Of a DNA stretch of 64,000 bases, positions 11,670-21,712 are shown one piece after another (positions within the stretch are counted from its first letter, which is position 1; each line of letters opens with the position of its first letter). Under the pieces are notes generated by a model that saw nothing but the letters and a program-made list of their open reading frames with translations, made no database searches and was not told where the DNA came from. The translations under genes and the position numbers were made by a program. The stretch spans positions 1,054,001-1,118,000 of the forward strand of contig NC_030990.1 in assembly GCF_000149955.1 (NCBI RefSeq), written 5' to 3'. Origin of the DNA: Fusarium oxysporum f. sp. lycopersici 4287 (lineage: Eukaryota; Ascomycota; Sordariomycetes; Hypocreales; Nectriaceae).

Positions 11670-12041
11670 TGTGTTGGTACTCGTTGAAAGAGTTCATAAA
11701 CGCAAATCAACATATCGATAAAGCTTGAAGTGCACCAGCCACATGTGGCAGTGAAGTGGGGGCGGGGCCGGTGGGGGAAAGAGAGGGTCTTTACTCTAGG
11801 CTCCCCTATCACCTTCCCTTGTCTATCTTTAAGGGGAAAGGAAAGGAACACATGTCCCCAAAATTGTTAGCAGCCCATTTAATCTTCCCTTCCCTCACGG
11901 GCCCTTGAAATCTGTCCCTTAATACGATCTCAGTACTTTAATGTAACAAGGACCGTTTACAATATTTGAAACCGTTCTACTCTCAATTCTTCTGTATATT
12001 TCTTTCCAACCTTTTTACTCCAACTCTCACAGCTAGACACA
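11670..12041. promoter_or_regulatory. Divergent promoter: small mitochondrial protein / RAMP4
   Basis: 370 bp between divergent starts. It has a GC-rich patch at 11750-11790 and a pyrimidine-rich leader at 11970-12030 just ahead of RAMP4. No gene. Confidence 0.5.
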
Positions 12042-12384
12042 ATGGTACGCCACAGCCTGGACCCTCCGACATGAACCAGTGCCGATCTCATGATGGAGCT
12101 AACATGATACTTCCTTGCAGGCGCAAACTCCCCAGCAGCGACGACGCAACGAGGCCTTTGCCAAGGGCAATGAAGCCAGGATGGGCAAGTCGGAGGATCA
12201 GATTAAGAAGCGTGTCGAGAAGGTTCAGAAGTCTCCTATCTCCCTGTTCTGGATCTGTACGTATACGTGAACTTCCATGGTTCAAGGAGCTGGGCTTTAC
12301 TAACAATTTGCCACTGCAGCTATCCTTGGGTTCGTCATCTTTGGTGGTCTCGTCTTCGAGGGTATCTCCCGATTCTTCGGTTAA
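12042..12384 (+). CDS. YSY6: RAMP4/SERP1/YSY6 ribosome-associated ER membrane protein
   Basis: Small tail-anchored ER protein that sits at the Sec61 translocon and supports secretion under stress. Exons are 12042-12044, 12121-12256 and 12320-12384, giving 67 aa, the family length. The protein begins MAQTPQQRRRNEAFAKGNEA, has the RAMP4 pattern RMGKSEDQIKKRVEK, then SPISLFWISILGFVIFGGLV as the single membrane segment, and ends ISRFFG. The first coding exon is the ATG alone, with intron 1 starting directly after it (ATG|GTACGC). Without this exon the conserved MAQTPQQRR start is lost. Identification is firm. Confidence 0.93.
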
Positions 12385-12861
12385 GCTTCCACCAATTGAA
12401 CCTTTCTATACTATAACAACATAAACACAAACAACAACCAAAACGAATACCCTTACCAGACCTCGCTCTCAGCGATGGTACTGCATTTTTTTATATCTGG
12501 GAGAGTAAGGGTCTGCGAGCCATCTAAAAGCTATGGACAAGCATGGGGCACCAGTCCATCGTTCAAAGAAGCTGAAAGGGTGGAAGGGCACATATAATTG
12601 TATTTCGCCATGGGGGAACCTGTGTTGAATTCACAGGAACTCGACTTAGGGAGAACAGGCGCAATCTGGAATCAACATAAATCGACTTCTTTTCGAAGAA
12701 CAAAACAAGAGGGTTTATTTCTTTGCTTTTTGTCTACCTGACGCCATGCCGTGAACCGTGAATTAAAATAACAGCCCTTTCTTTATATGGGGAGAGCTTG
12801 TGCGAAGCCACGAGCTTCAAATGCGAATGCCAACACGAAACACATACTTTGCGTCACACAA
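12385..12861. other. Convergent 3' flanks of RAMP4 and the SMAP-domain gene
   Basis: About 480 bp of untranslated flank between converging genes. No feature recognised. Confidence 0.6.
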
Positions 12862-14030
12862 CTATGCACCAAGACCACGACGCTTGCTGCCACCATCGTT
12901 CTTCATCTTCATACCAGCCTCGAACTGCTTCTGGATGTCAGCCTCGGCCTTGGTCGAGTCGGATGCGCCCTTGGTGTTATGGGAAGCGGCAACACTAGCA
13001 CCAGCCTTCTTTCCACCCAAAAGTCGGAGAAACTTGGCCTGTCGAGCAGAGCCTCCCTCGAGATCGTCGACTTGCCATTGTTCAGCCTGAGCTGCAGACT
13101 CGGGCTCCTTTTCCTTCTTGTCCTTGGTCTCGGCTCGCTTCCTCTTCTTCTCGGCCTTCTTGGCCTTCTTGTCAGATGCCTTGGGATCCTCAACCTCAGC
13201 CTCAGATTCGACAGCCTCTTCCTCTGCCTTCTCAGGCTCGACGAGTCTCACTTTTTTTCCCTTCTTGCTTTTCTTCTCCTTCTTGGATTCCTTGGGCTCT
13301 TCCTTTGCCTCGGGGGAGATATCGGCGGCGGAAACATGGCTTCGTTCGGAAGTGGCGTTGCTCAGTCGGCGGTGCTTCATCACGACCTCGTCGGCTGGGA
13401 TGTTTGTAGGAACTTCGGTCGGCTGCTTGGCCACTGGAGCACCTCCCTCATCCTCAGATGAGCTATCGGAACCAGAATCTGAAGTATCGGAATCAGAAGA
13501 GGTATCGTCGTCCTGCTCAGACTTGGACTCGTTGGCGGTTTTCTGGTGAGGGGGATCAGTGTGTAAATAAACAATCATGGGATGGGTGAACTTACCTCGG
13601 CGTCAAGAAGTGCTTGATACTGGGCAGCGGCTTTCTTGGCCTCGGCCAACAACAAGTTTGCCTTTTCCTGAAGCTTTTCGGCACGAGCCTTTAGCTTTTC
13701 CTTGCGCTTGGAAGCATTGACGGTTTTCTTTGCCACGGTCTTTGACTTTCGGGGCTTGCCACCAACGACCTCCTTGGGCTCAGCACTGACGGCACCGGCA
13801 GCCTTGACGGCTCGCTTCTCTGCTTTGGCGGAACGCTTCTTCTTGCGCTGCTCAAGCTTGGTTGACTTGTCTTGCTTGCGCTTCAGGTTCTTGTCTGCAT
13901 GTCGCAAACGTTAGATAAGCTTCGTAGACTAGGATAAAGGGCTGAAGAAAGCAGCAGCTATATATGACTTACCCTTCTTGGACTTCACCTCAGGGTTGAG
14001 AGAAACACCGCCAGTTGTGGACGACGACAT
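12862..14030 (-). CDS. Lys/Glu-rich nuclear protein with C-terminal SMAP-like domain
   Basis: Exons are 14030-13973, 13894-13596 and 13542-12862, giving 345 aa. Residues 1-120 are highly basic (KNLKRKQDKSTKLEQRKKKR, KSKTVAKKTVNASKRKEKLK) and helical. Residues 120-150 are an Asp/Ser acidic run. Further Lys/Glu blocks (KEEPKESKKEKKSKKGKK) follow. The C-terminus has WQVDDLEGGSARQAKFLRLL then GGKKAG, which resembles the small acidic protein (SMAP) domain signature KFLRLMGxKK. The composition predicts nuclear or nucleolar location; the molecular role is unknown. The long Leu-rich open frames on the opposite strand here (12787-13461, 13118-13549) are mirror artefacts of Lys/Glu codons. Confidence 0.85.
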
Positions 14031-15811
14031 GATGACGGTATTGGAATGACAAAAAACAAATTGGGTATAGAGTTGGAAGTAGGAGGACAATTAGAAGTTT
14101 CGATAAGCTCGTTGCCGTTTGCCAAAAATCAGTAAGAAAGTCAATCTCTTAGTGTTCAAGGTTGAGTGGTGAATGGCGCAAAGAAGAATCGACGATAGCT
14201 TCATGAAATGCGCAGCAGCACCGGGCAGAATCACCACTTTTTCTGCCGGGCGGTGAGAAAAAGTTGACAGGGGACCAAGCGTTGAACTTGGATGTGGGGC
14301 AGGAACTGTTTGTGCACATGGAAGCAGGGGCATTGCGTTTCGAGCCTTTCCACTACTTACCAGGGTGGAGCCAACAATTGCCTAAACAGGCAATCGCCGG
14401 TTTACACACCAGCTTGCACGCCTAAGCTCCTTATTCATTGCAAGCTGTTCAGCATTGGATAACAAGAGCTTCGATAGAGTCCCAGAATTGGTTTAATCCA
14501 GGAGATAAAGTGAGTTAGTCGAAACCTTGTGTTTATGGGGTTAAATTTTGGCGTTGAGGAAAAGATGGTCAAGCTCTGTCTGCCCTGACGTATTACACTC
14601 ATAGCATGCATATTACATTGTCCTTCAGTAACTCACTCTGGAACGACCAAACCTAGATGTAAGTAACTGACACCTAGGAGGCTGATACATGCGTTGCTTA
14701 AGATGAGTGGGAGTTTGCGGCCTCTCAAGAGGTTATTATTGACCCTCCGTTCTGAGATTAAGTGGGCACATGTCTACAACTCTCTTATCGAATACCACTA
14801 CTGAGCGAGAACAGCTCTGCTTACATATTCCTCCCTCGCACAGTTAATGCCGAAATAATTCTTGAATGCAAAATGTCCATTGCATATTGTAGGTTTTGAG
14901 AACATTCTGTTGAACGGGATATATATGAACTGGTTGGTGGTTACCAGACGATACACGCCGGAAACATTCAATACTGCTTAATTTCACAGAAGAGGCGAGG
15001 CTATATGGTTCAAATCTCAATTAAAACTCTTCGGAGTATACAAGAGAATAATAGTCTATGTCTTAATGTTATCATGTAGACTGGTAATAAACATGGGGAG
15101 ATCATGTCCATATCAGGCCACTTCTTGTGAAATGGGCAAGGTTGGAGCAAGGCATACTTCAGTTCTCAGGGGTTGCTGTATACCTTCATTAAAATAGCGC
15201 TATATAAGTCGGAGGCCGCATTCTCGTATATAGGACTTTAGTACATAGACATACCATTAGACCTCAAAATGCGACATGAAGTAGCCATTCATTGGTCAAC
15301 ACAACTCATATCCCCCATATACCACTGTCAGCTTATCAAACCCTCAAAGCTAGTCATAGGACAATTTATCATGCAGCGAATTGGATCAAATCTTGTCTTA
15401 TTATGCAAAGTCATCCCCCTTGCCGCCATCTTTAACGCCAACCAGTAGCAGAGTAGAGGAGTGCCCTAGGTATGGTAAAACATGATCTATGAATAGAAAG
15501 AGAGATCTCCTTTCCTCTCGTAATTAGCCCTTCACCCCTTGCCTTGCCTGACCGCTTTGAATCATCCCGTCCCAAGTCTCAGCCGCATCCAAGAATAGCA
15601 ATCCAGCCCAAGAAGACCAACTCCATGTGAGCGAGCGGGGTAATACCAAAACAAAAACTCCAGAAGAGGGTGTGTGATAAATTATACAATGGCATTAATC
15701 GTGGTAAGTCCGTTCAATTCCTTCTATTCCCAAGTACGAAAACCACTGTATCGATGTTAGTCGAGGGAACCGAGAGAATAGGGGTTGATCTTACAATAGC
15801 TTGTTCTCAAC
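14031..15811. other. Intergenic, no gene seen
   Basis: 1.8 kb between the 5' end of the SMAP-domain gene and the 3' end of the bZIP-like gene. Only short open frames (for example 14091-14333) without motifs. Many stop codons in all frames; no repeat recognised. Confidence 0.6.
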
Positions 15812-16625
15812 TTATTGCCCAGCATTTGGGTCGTATAGATAAGAATCATCGTAATACATCTCGTCTGCTCCACTGCTTTCACCGTAACTTGCTTGTGCCC
15901 ATTGCGTGCCGTATGAGGGAGAAGCACTGTATGTCGCTGTAGCAAAGCTATCGTCTGCGCTGTGTGTTCCCCTTCTACTGCTGCTGTGCCGACTTTCGGC
16001 CTCCTGACTACGACCAGCAAAGTGGCCGATGTTCATGCTGCCCCAGGGAAGCCCTGAAGGGTCTGAATAGGAGTTGAAGTCGTTGACAGAGGGAATGCGA
16101 TAGCTGTTGCCAGCGTACTCCTGATTTCGAGAATCTCTCTCGGCTCTCTCCTTGTTTTCCCGAGCCTTTTCTCCTGGGTAATTCTGTTAGTCACATGATT
16201 GCTTTTCAGAATTCTTGCTACTTACTGAACTTGCGTTGAGCAATACGGTTCTGAATTCTTCGTCTCTCTTCAGGATCTGTGATATCTGACCAGTCGACAT
16301 CATCGACTGAACTTGACTTTGACTTTTTTGAGGAATGTGTAGAAGAGCTGCCCTTATGGGAGCTGTGAGAGCTATGTTTTGAACTTCCGCCCATTTTGCT
16401 CTTTTCAGAAGAATGAGAACCTGATTTGGAAGAAGATCCCTTCTTCTTGTCTTTGTGACTTGAGGATTGCGACCTTGTTTGACGTGTTGGTGCAAGTTTT
16501 GAAGGAGATTTGGAGCGTTTGCCGCCTGATCTCTCCTTTTCCTCTGTTTCTTGGTCAGGGGAAGCACTCTGAATGCGAATTTCTGGAGTTTGTAATTCCG
16601 ATGGCGACTGATTCGGCAAGGACAT
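15812..16625 (-). CDS. bZIP-like protein: Yap-type basic region, no clear leucine zipper
   Basis: Exons are 16625-16226 and 16173-15812, joined by a 52-nt intron that splits an Arg codon, giving 253 aa. Residues 1-105 are Ser/Lys/His-rich and disordered. At about 115-135 is DPEERRRIQNRIAQRKFREK, which fits the fungal bZIP basic signature (N-R-x-A-Q-x-x-F-R) of AP-1/Yap-like factors. The following residues ARENKERAERDSRNQEYAGN have no heptad leucines, so dimerisation by a normal zipper is doubtful. The C-terminus is Ser/Tyr-rich, ending DDSYLYDPNAGQ. Likely a nuclear DNA-binding protein; targets unknown. Similar short bZIP-like proteins are common in Pezizomycotina (from memory). Confidence 0.82.
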
Positions 16626-19600
16626 CTACTCTCAGAGAGTCATCAAATTGGAGGCCTTGAAAAGATGGTATTGAGTTTGTTGACACAATAGGGGGGAACC
16701 ATCTAAGTTGTAGGACTTTTATGCTGAGACTGAGACGACAAAGTTGTAGTGTAGCAATGACAACTGAAACAAACTACACCCTTGTACTAGAAGTCTGAGA
16801 TTGATAACTAGGCAGACAGAATAGGGATGTCTTGAAGTCGGTTAGAGTTTAATTGTATTAGGATATGGTATGAACGAAACTCGAAAACGAGGGACGAAGC
16901 CACATACATGTAAGGCAACGACTTTTAAACCCTGGGCCATGATAGGTAGTACACTAGTACCTGAAGGACCCAGGAAGTGAGTTAACTAGGACCCATGCGA
17001 CAGCGGGATGATTGAATCGGCCAGGACCGGGGGTATCTTGGACAGTGAGTGAGTGACTGTATCAAAGATGGAGGGTAGAGGTTCAACGGCGGAGCCGGGT
17101 AGGGCAGAATTGACGTATGGAGATTACGAGGAGGGCACGAGGCGGATGCGTCAGGAAGAGGTTTTCGGGAAATTAAGCAATTGGAGGTGAGTCTTTGCTA
17201 CAGATACATTCGAGTCAAAAACCGAATTCTGATAGGCGTTGCTCGCCATTCGCTTCGACTAAGAAGGATTTGCATCAGCCATGATATCCATAAGTGGCCC
17301 ATGCCTTAGTTGCAGGGGGCGGAGAGAACAGGCAAAGAACTAAAACGGTACAGACTGGATAAAAATGCACTAAACAACCTTGTTAAGGTACACCACCAGA
17401 TGCGTGGAATGGCGTGTAAGACGAGCCCAAGTTCAAGGGTGTGCGTCAACACGGCAGCCTCTTTTCAAGCGATATCAGATCCGAAATCATTTCTTGTTCA
17501 TGACTGAGGCCTCTCCAGGTCGCGTGGTGCACCAACATACGTATTCTCACAGATATTCAAGGGAGAGACTGTACGTAAGGTACATGCAAGCTATCTTGGA
17601 CCCATGACGGCGAAGGAGTCATACTCTGGAAACCTTGTAATCACCGACTTACAAACGTCCCCCCATGGGGCTAATCTCAAAGCAATACCTTAGGCTACTA
17701 CACTTCAGGTCGAGAACTGTACAGTAACACGTATGTGCCCACGTACAGTGACGACGTCACAGCTGAGATCGAAATACCTACTCTTTAAAGATATGGTTGA
17801 GTTTCGTGTGATTAAAGGAATCCAGACCACGTATGTACCTCTTGCACGCGTCTCCTCTGTAAGCCCCCTGCAAACGTGCATTCGCAACAAGTCACGCTAA
17901 TTTGCTGTCATGGTTCGAAACAGTGTAAGTTGGAGAAAGCCAATGGAACACTAACTGATGTGAAAATCCGCGTTGCTAAGCCACCCGTCGCCCTGAACCT
18001 GAGAAGGGGAGCAAAAACGGGAATGCGAGGTATACGACGGACGGGGAGTCGGGTCTTGGGGCCACAAGGTAATGAAAAGGGTGGGACGTGCTAGATGGGC
18101 CTTGTAAGGCAGATGTATTCTTTGGCCTAGATAGGTACGTACTCATCCATGGCCATTGTACGTACATCATGCCTGTGATGCAATATCCAACGTCTTTAAC
18201 CAAGTCTATAGGAAGATATAGGCATTTAATCGGATTTTCTAGGGAACAGAAAAGGCTCATCACGGATAATCTAGTCACAAGATACACCCTGCGATTCCGA
18301 CCCGACATCCCCGGATCTTGCGTGCCGGATAATCATGGACAGGGATTCAGAGGAGTCATCGCCAGTGCAACTACGGATATCTTAGCTGGAGCCAGATTTC
18401 ATTAGGAACGGGCCCGAGAACTTGGACACGTTTTAGCTGAGGTCATTTTGCTGCACTGCACTGTGCATACAGCAAGTATCTCAGTGTCACATACCACACC
18501 GTATGTTATGCTTGAGCGTTATGTATGTTTTAAGTTCCCTCCCGTCTTAATGACCAGGATCTTTTTTCCAAAGAGGGCTGCCTTGCGTAGTAAAGTCGTT
18601 GCCTCAAGGCTTCCACATCATGACCTGTCTTAGACGTACGTATGTCTATACATGGGATATGAGGACACGTTTTGATATCATCACGATCATGTTAAACCAT
18701 CAGCCCTATGAACACGCACTCGCACAACATCCCTCAATGGGATCGTGGAGGGTCAATTCATGCATCGCCGAACCAAGCAGTCGGTGAGAATAGGGATGAG
18801 ATGAGTAAAGTTATGCTACTCTTGTCTCGAGACCACAAAATAATCGTAACGAGGTCAAGGTGGCTACGAGAAAACCCTCACGCTAGGTACATATCTGTCT
18901 CTCAAAGGGCGCGCGTGATCTCTGAAGCCCAAGTCGATCTGCCGTCGCTAGGAAATTCCAGGAACCTCAATTTCATGATTATCAATCACAAGCCTCAGCT
19001 CGTCAGGGCTACACTGTATCCGCGATACCGGATGATCGACGCCATATGCTTGGAGCCCAGAACAACCTTAGCAAAAACAAAGCCAATTCTAGGCAGCCTC
19101 TGCAATGTTACATCTCCCTGTGAAATTTAATGCCCCGGAGGTGGTTACGAAACCGTTTTCATTCGTCATAATTAGCTCTTGGCTGTCCATAAAGAATATG
19201 CCAAACAAAAGGTCCCTTGATCAAGCGGCGGTAGCTGAAACTCTAACACCGACAGTTGGGGGCCACCCTCTTACGATTCATTTGCTGATCAGTTAGGCGA
19301 ATGCGAGATATTCGCCAATCTGCACGGACGTTAGGTATCGTGAATTTCTTCATAGCAAGGACCAAGCCACGAAAAATTAATGAACATTGATCGAAAAGGT
19401 ATGAGAGTGCTTCTCGGCATACAATTGCATGAGACAAGGTTTTCATCAACGTGTAAGTCACAATCAGAAGAACCTCACCCAGTCAAGGATACGATATGAA
19501 GATAGCAAGGTATTATTGCACATACAGCCACCTCCATTTCTTCGTCATGCGCGGAGATGGCATTTTCTATTTCTGTTCTTTGTCACATCGTGAAAGTGGC

Positions 19601-20557
19601 TGCATACAAACTACCATCTTCAAATTAACCAACATGAAGCTAGTGAACTAGTCAGAGAACAACTAGGTGAAAGCCCACCATACATATGCCGTTATGTCTT
19701 CAGCATTAGTCGGAATTGAGGGTATCCGATATGCAACTATAATTAACCCACCTCTCAATGCTTGTTGATACAGCACTTGGGAGGCATCAAGTACAAGACA
19801 TGGGTAAGGTACCCAGCTTCACTGCCTCAAGAATATTAGTCAATCGAAGAAGAAGCTTAAAATAAAGAAACCAGCATGATCCCCGCACAGCATGCTTCTT
19901 TTGTCAGGTGAATCACATAATAGACAGAGCAGGGGATCTGGTTTCCATCAACGGGCGGTGCAGCATCAACATCATTCATAACATGCTCAAATATAGAATT
20001 ACACACCTAAAGAGATTCAGCTATTGTAAACCATGCGCCATGTGAACATTTTGGTGGTGTCAAGAGGGCACGGCACAGTTGCATTAGTTCAGCATAGCCT
20101 ACTGTTCTTTGGAGTTTTGACAATATGACTTCCAGGACTTGATGGCCCACTGCAGAAATTCGAAAGAGACCTCAAGTGACGTCGAAATAAGCTCCGAATT
20201 TACCGAAAATAAGATCCGGGATTTACATCAAGAATAGCTTCTCTTTCTGCCTGCCAAGAGGTAAAAAATACACCAGGCAGTAAGGCGTTGGTTCTGATAC
20301 CATGCCTCAGGATGATATCTCCCATAATCGCTGACATAATGTTCACACAGCCTCTCCAAACGAATATGGCAAACCGATATACCAGATACGAGACAGATTT
20401 GATAATATGCTATCAAGTCTTTTTGCACACCAAAAGATACCCGAGAACAGCACTTGAGTGAAACATGCTTTTGCTCAGCCATCCATAAACCCCAGTCATA
20501 TCTGCTAAAACTACAGTTGTAAATGTACATGTTGTGTCTTTGTCTTTTACACAACTA
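16626..20557. other. Gene-free 3.9 kb upstream of the bZIP-like gene
   Basis: No open frame above 140 codons and none with a recognisable motif or believable splicing. It is bounded by the bZIP-like start (minus) and the FYV4 stop (minus), so it is upstream DNA of the bZIP-like gene plus FYV4 3' flank. A cluster of ACGT-core palindromes lies at 17538-18642. It could be a long regulatory region, hold a non-coding transcript, or be an eroded insertion. Confidence 0.6.
17538..18642. promoter_or_regulatory. Cluster of TACGTA palindromes and one CRE-like site
   Basis: TACGTA occurs at 17538-17543, 17572-17577, 18136-18141, 18159-18164 and 18637-18642. GACGTCA occurs at 17753-17759. Five TACGTA in 1.1 kb is well above the chance rate of about one per 4.1 kb. 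ACGT-core palindromes are typical bZIP targets and the next gene downstream is bZIP-like. Function is inference. Confidence 0.3.
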
Positions 20558-21295
20558 TTACATATTGGCCAGCATCTCAGCCTCACGCTCAGCTCTTCGC
20601 TCTGCCGACCTCTTCTTGAATCGGACCTCAGCCCTTCTGCGCTCACCACCGTCAATCTTGCGACCCTGGCGATCCTCCCACATGCCTTCCGTAACCTTCA
20701 CAATAGCGCCTGATGTTCCAGAGATGGGTTGGGCAAATGGCCCAGCAATCGTCTGGTGACCAACGACCCGATATCCGTTTGGTCGGATCAAATATGAACC
20801 AGTGTCCTCTTCGCCCGTAGAGTCCTTAACAGCCTTTCGAGGAATTTTTTTATCAGGCGTAAAATCGTGAGGTACGTTGACAACCCATTTCGTATCACTG
20901 AGGGCTGAAGGAGGCGGTGTTGCGACCTTCAAGAGAGCTTGTCCATCCTTGACATATTCAAAGTCTCCACCAGGGCCCAACGAACCCTTTCTATATCGCT
21001 GCATCCAATGCAAAAGGTATCTTCGGTTTCGGGGTGGTTCGATGCCCAATTCCTTGAGTTCTGGCGAGGTGAGGGAGAAGAGAGCGTTCCACGAGGGAAA
21101 CTTGTTGGCGTACTTGTTGAGGCCACGGCCGATCAAGGTGAGGAAGGTCGGCACATCGGGAACGAATGGTCGGGGCTTGGGGATCGGGTGCGCAGGCCGT
21201 GTCTTGTGAAGTTGTCGGATCTGTCCTGTCCTTGAAAAGGCGCTGCCGCTCTGCAGAAGCAGGCCAAATGTTGACCTGAATCGTTCGCCCTTCAT
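20558..21295 (-). CDS. FYV4: FYV4/mS41 mitochondrial small-subunit ribosomal protein (IGR motif)
   Basis: Component of the mitochondrial small ribosomal subunit. One coding exon of 245 aa. Residues 1-36 form a basic presequence (MKGERFRSTFGLLLQSGSAF, then RTGQIRQLHKTRPAH). The diagnostic IGR domain at about 46-95 reads VPTFLTLIGRGLNKYANKFP then SWNALFSLTSPELKELGIEP, with RNRRYLLHWMQRYRKG. The C-terminal half is the longer filamentous-fungal extension with basic helices at the end. The leader probably contains a 5'-UTR intron (21356-21299, GTAAGT to TTTCTAG) ending three bases before the ATG. Divergent from the SNF2-RING gene with 417 bp between start codons. Confidence 0.92.
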   Translation of the reverse strand: MKGERFRSTFGLLLQSGSAFSRTGQIRQLHKTRPAHPIPKPRPFVPDVPTFLTLIGRGLNKYANKFPSWNALFSLTSPELKELGIEPPRNRRYLLHWMQRYRKGSLGPGGDFEYVKDGQALLKVATPPPSALSDTKWVVNVPHDFTPDKKIPRKAVKDSTGEEDTGSYLIRPNGYRVVGHQTIAGPFAQPISGTSGAIVKVTEGMWEDRQGRKIDGGERRRAEVRFKKRSAERRAEREAEMLANM

Positions 21296-21712
21296 TTTCT
21301 AGAAACTTATGTTAGAGACCACGGTTGAGAGTATCAATTTCCTATCATAAACTTACGCTGCTCAATGGGTCGAATGACACAAGTTCAGCCGCTACCTCAA
21401 TCAACGAAGTCTCACAAGCCGAACGTTGATCTCGAAATTTGACGATGGGTCCTCGTTATGTCAGCAAGGCTGTTTCTGTGGCTGATGCTCCTCAGAACTG
21501 TGGCGCTAATCCCTGGCTATCCGATAACGCCCCACTTATAACCAACCAGGCTGATATCCCACCTCAAATGCCTACATCCTCCTCCTACCTTCTTCCCTCC
21601 TACATACTCGATTTCATGTTGAGTCATCTATAATATTTCGTGACCTCAGGTTTGGGGCATCTCAATCTACCAACCATCAGTGGTAAATGATAACAAACAA
21701 TTACTATCAACC
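21296..21712. promoter_or_regulatory. Bidirectional promoter FYV4 / SNF2-RING gene
   Basis: 417 bp between divergent ATGs. It includes the likely FYV4 5'-UTR intron at 21299-21356. A 64-codon frame at 21439-21633 is not supported. Confidence 0.5.

Noticed and set aside
12787..13461. 224-codon Leu-rich plus-strand frame, looking like a membrane protein
   Set aside because: It is the reverse of the Lys/Glu-rich SMAP-domain gene; AAG/GAG codons read backwards as CTT/CTC give false leucine runs.
18708..19130. 140-codon plus-strand frame in the 16.6-20.6 kb stretch
   Set aside because: Composition looks random, with no motif and no introns that extend it.
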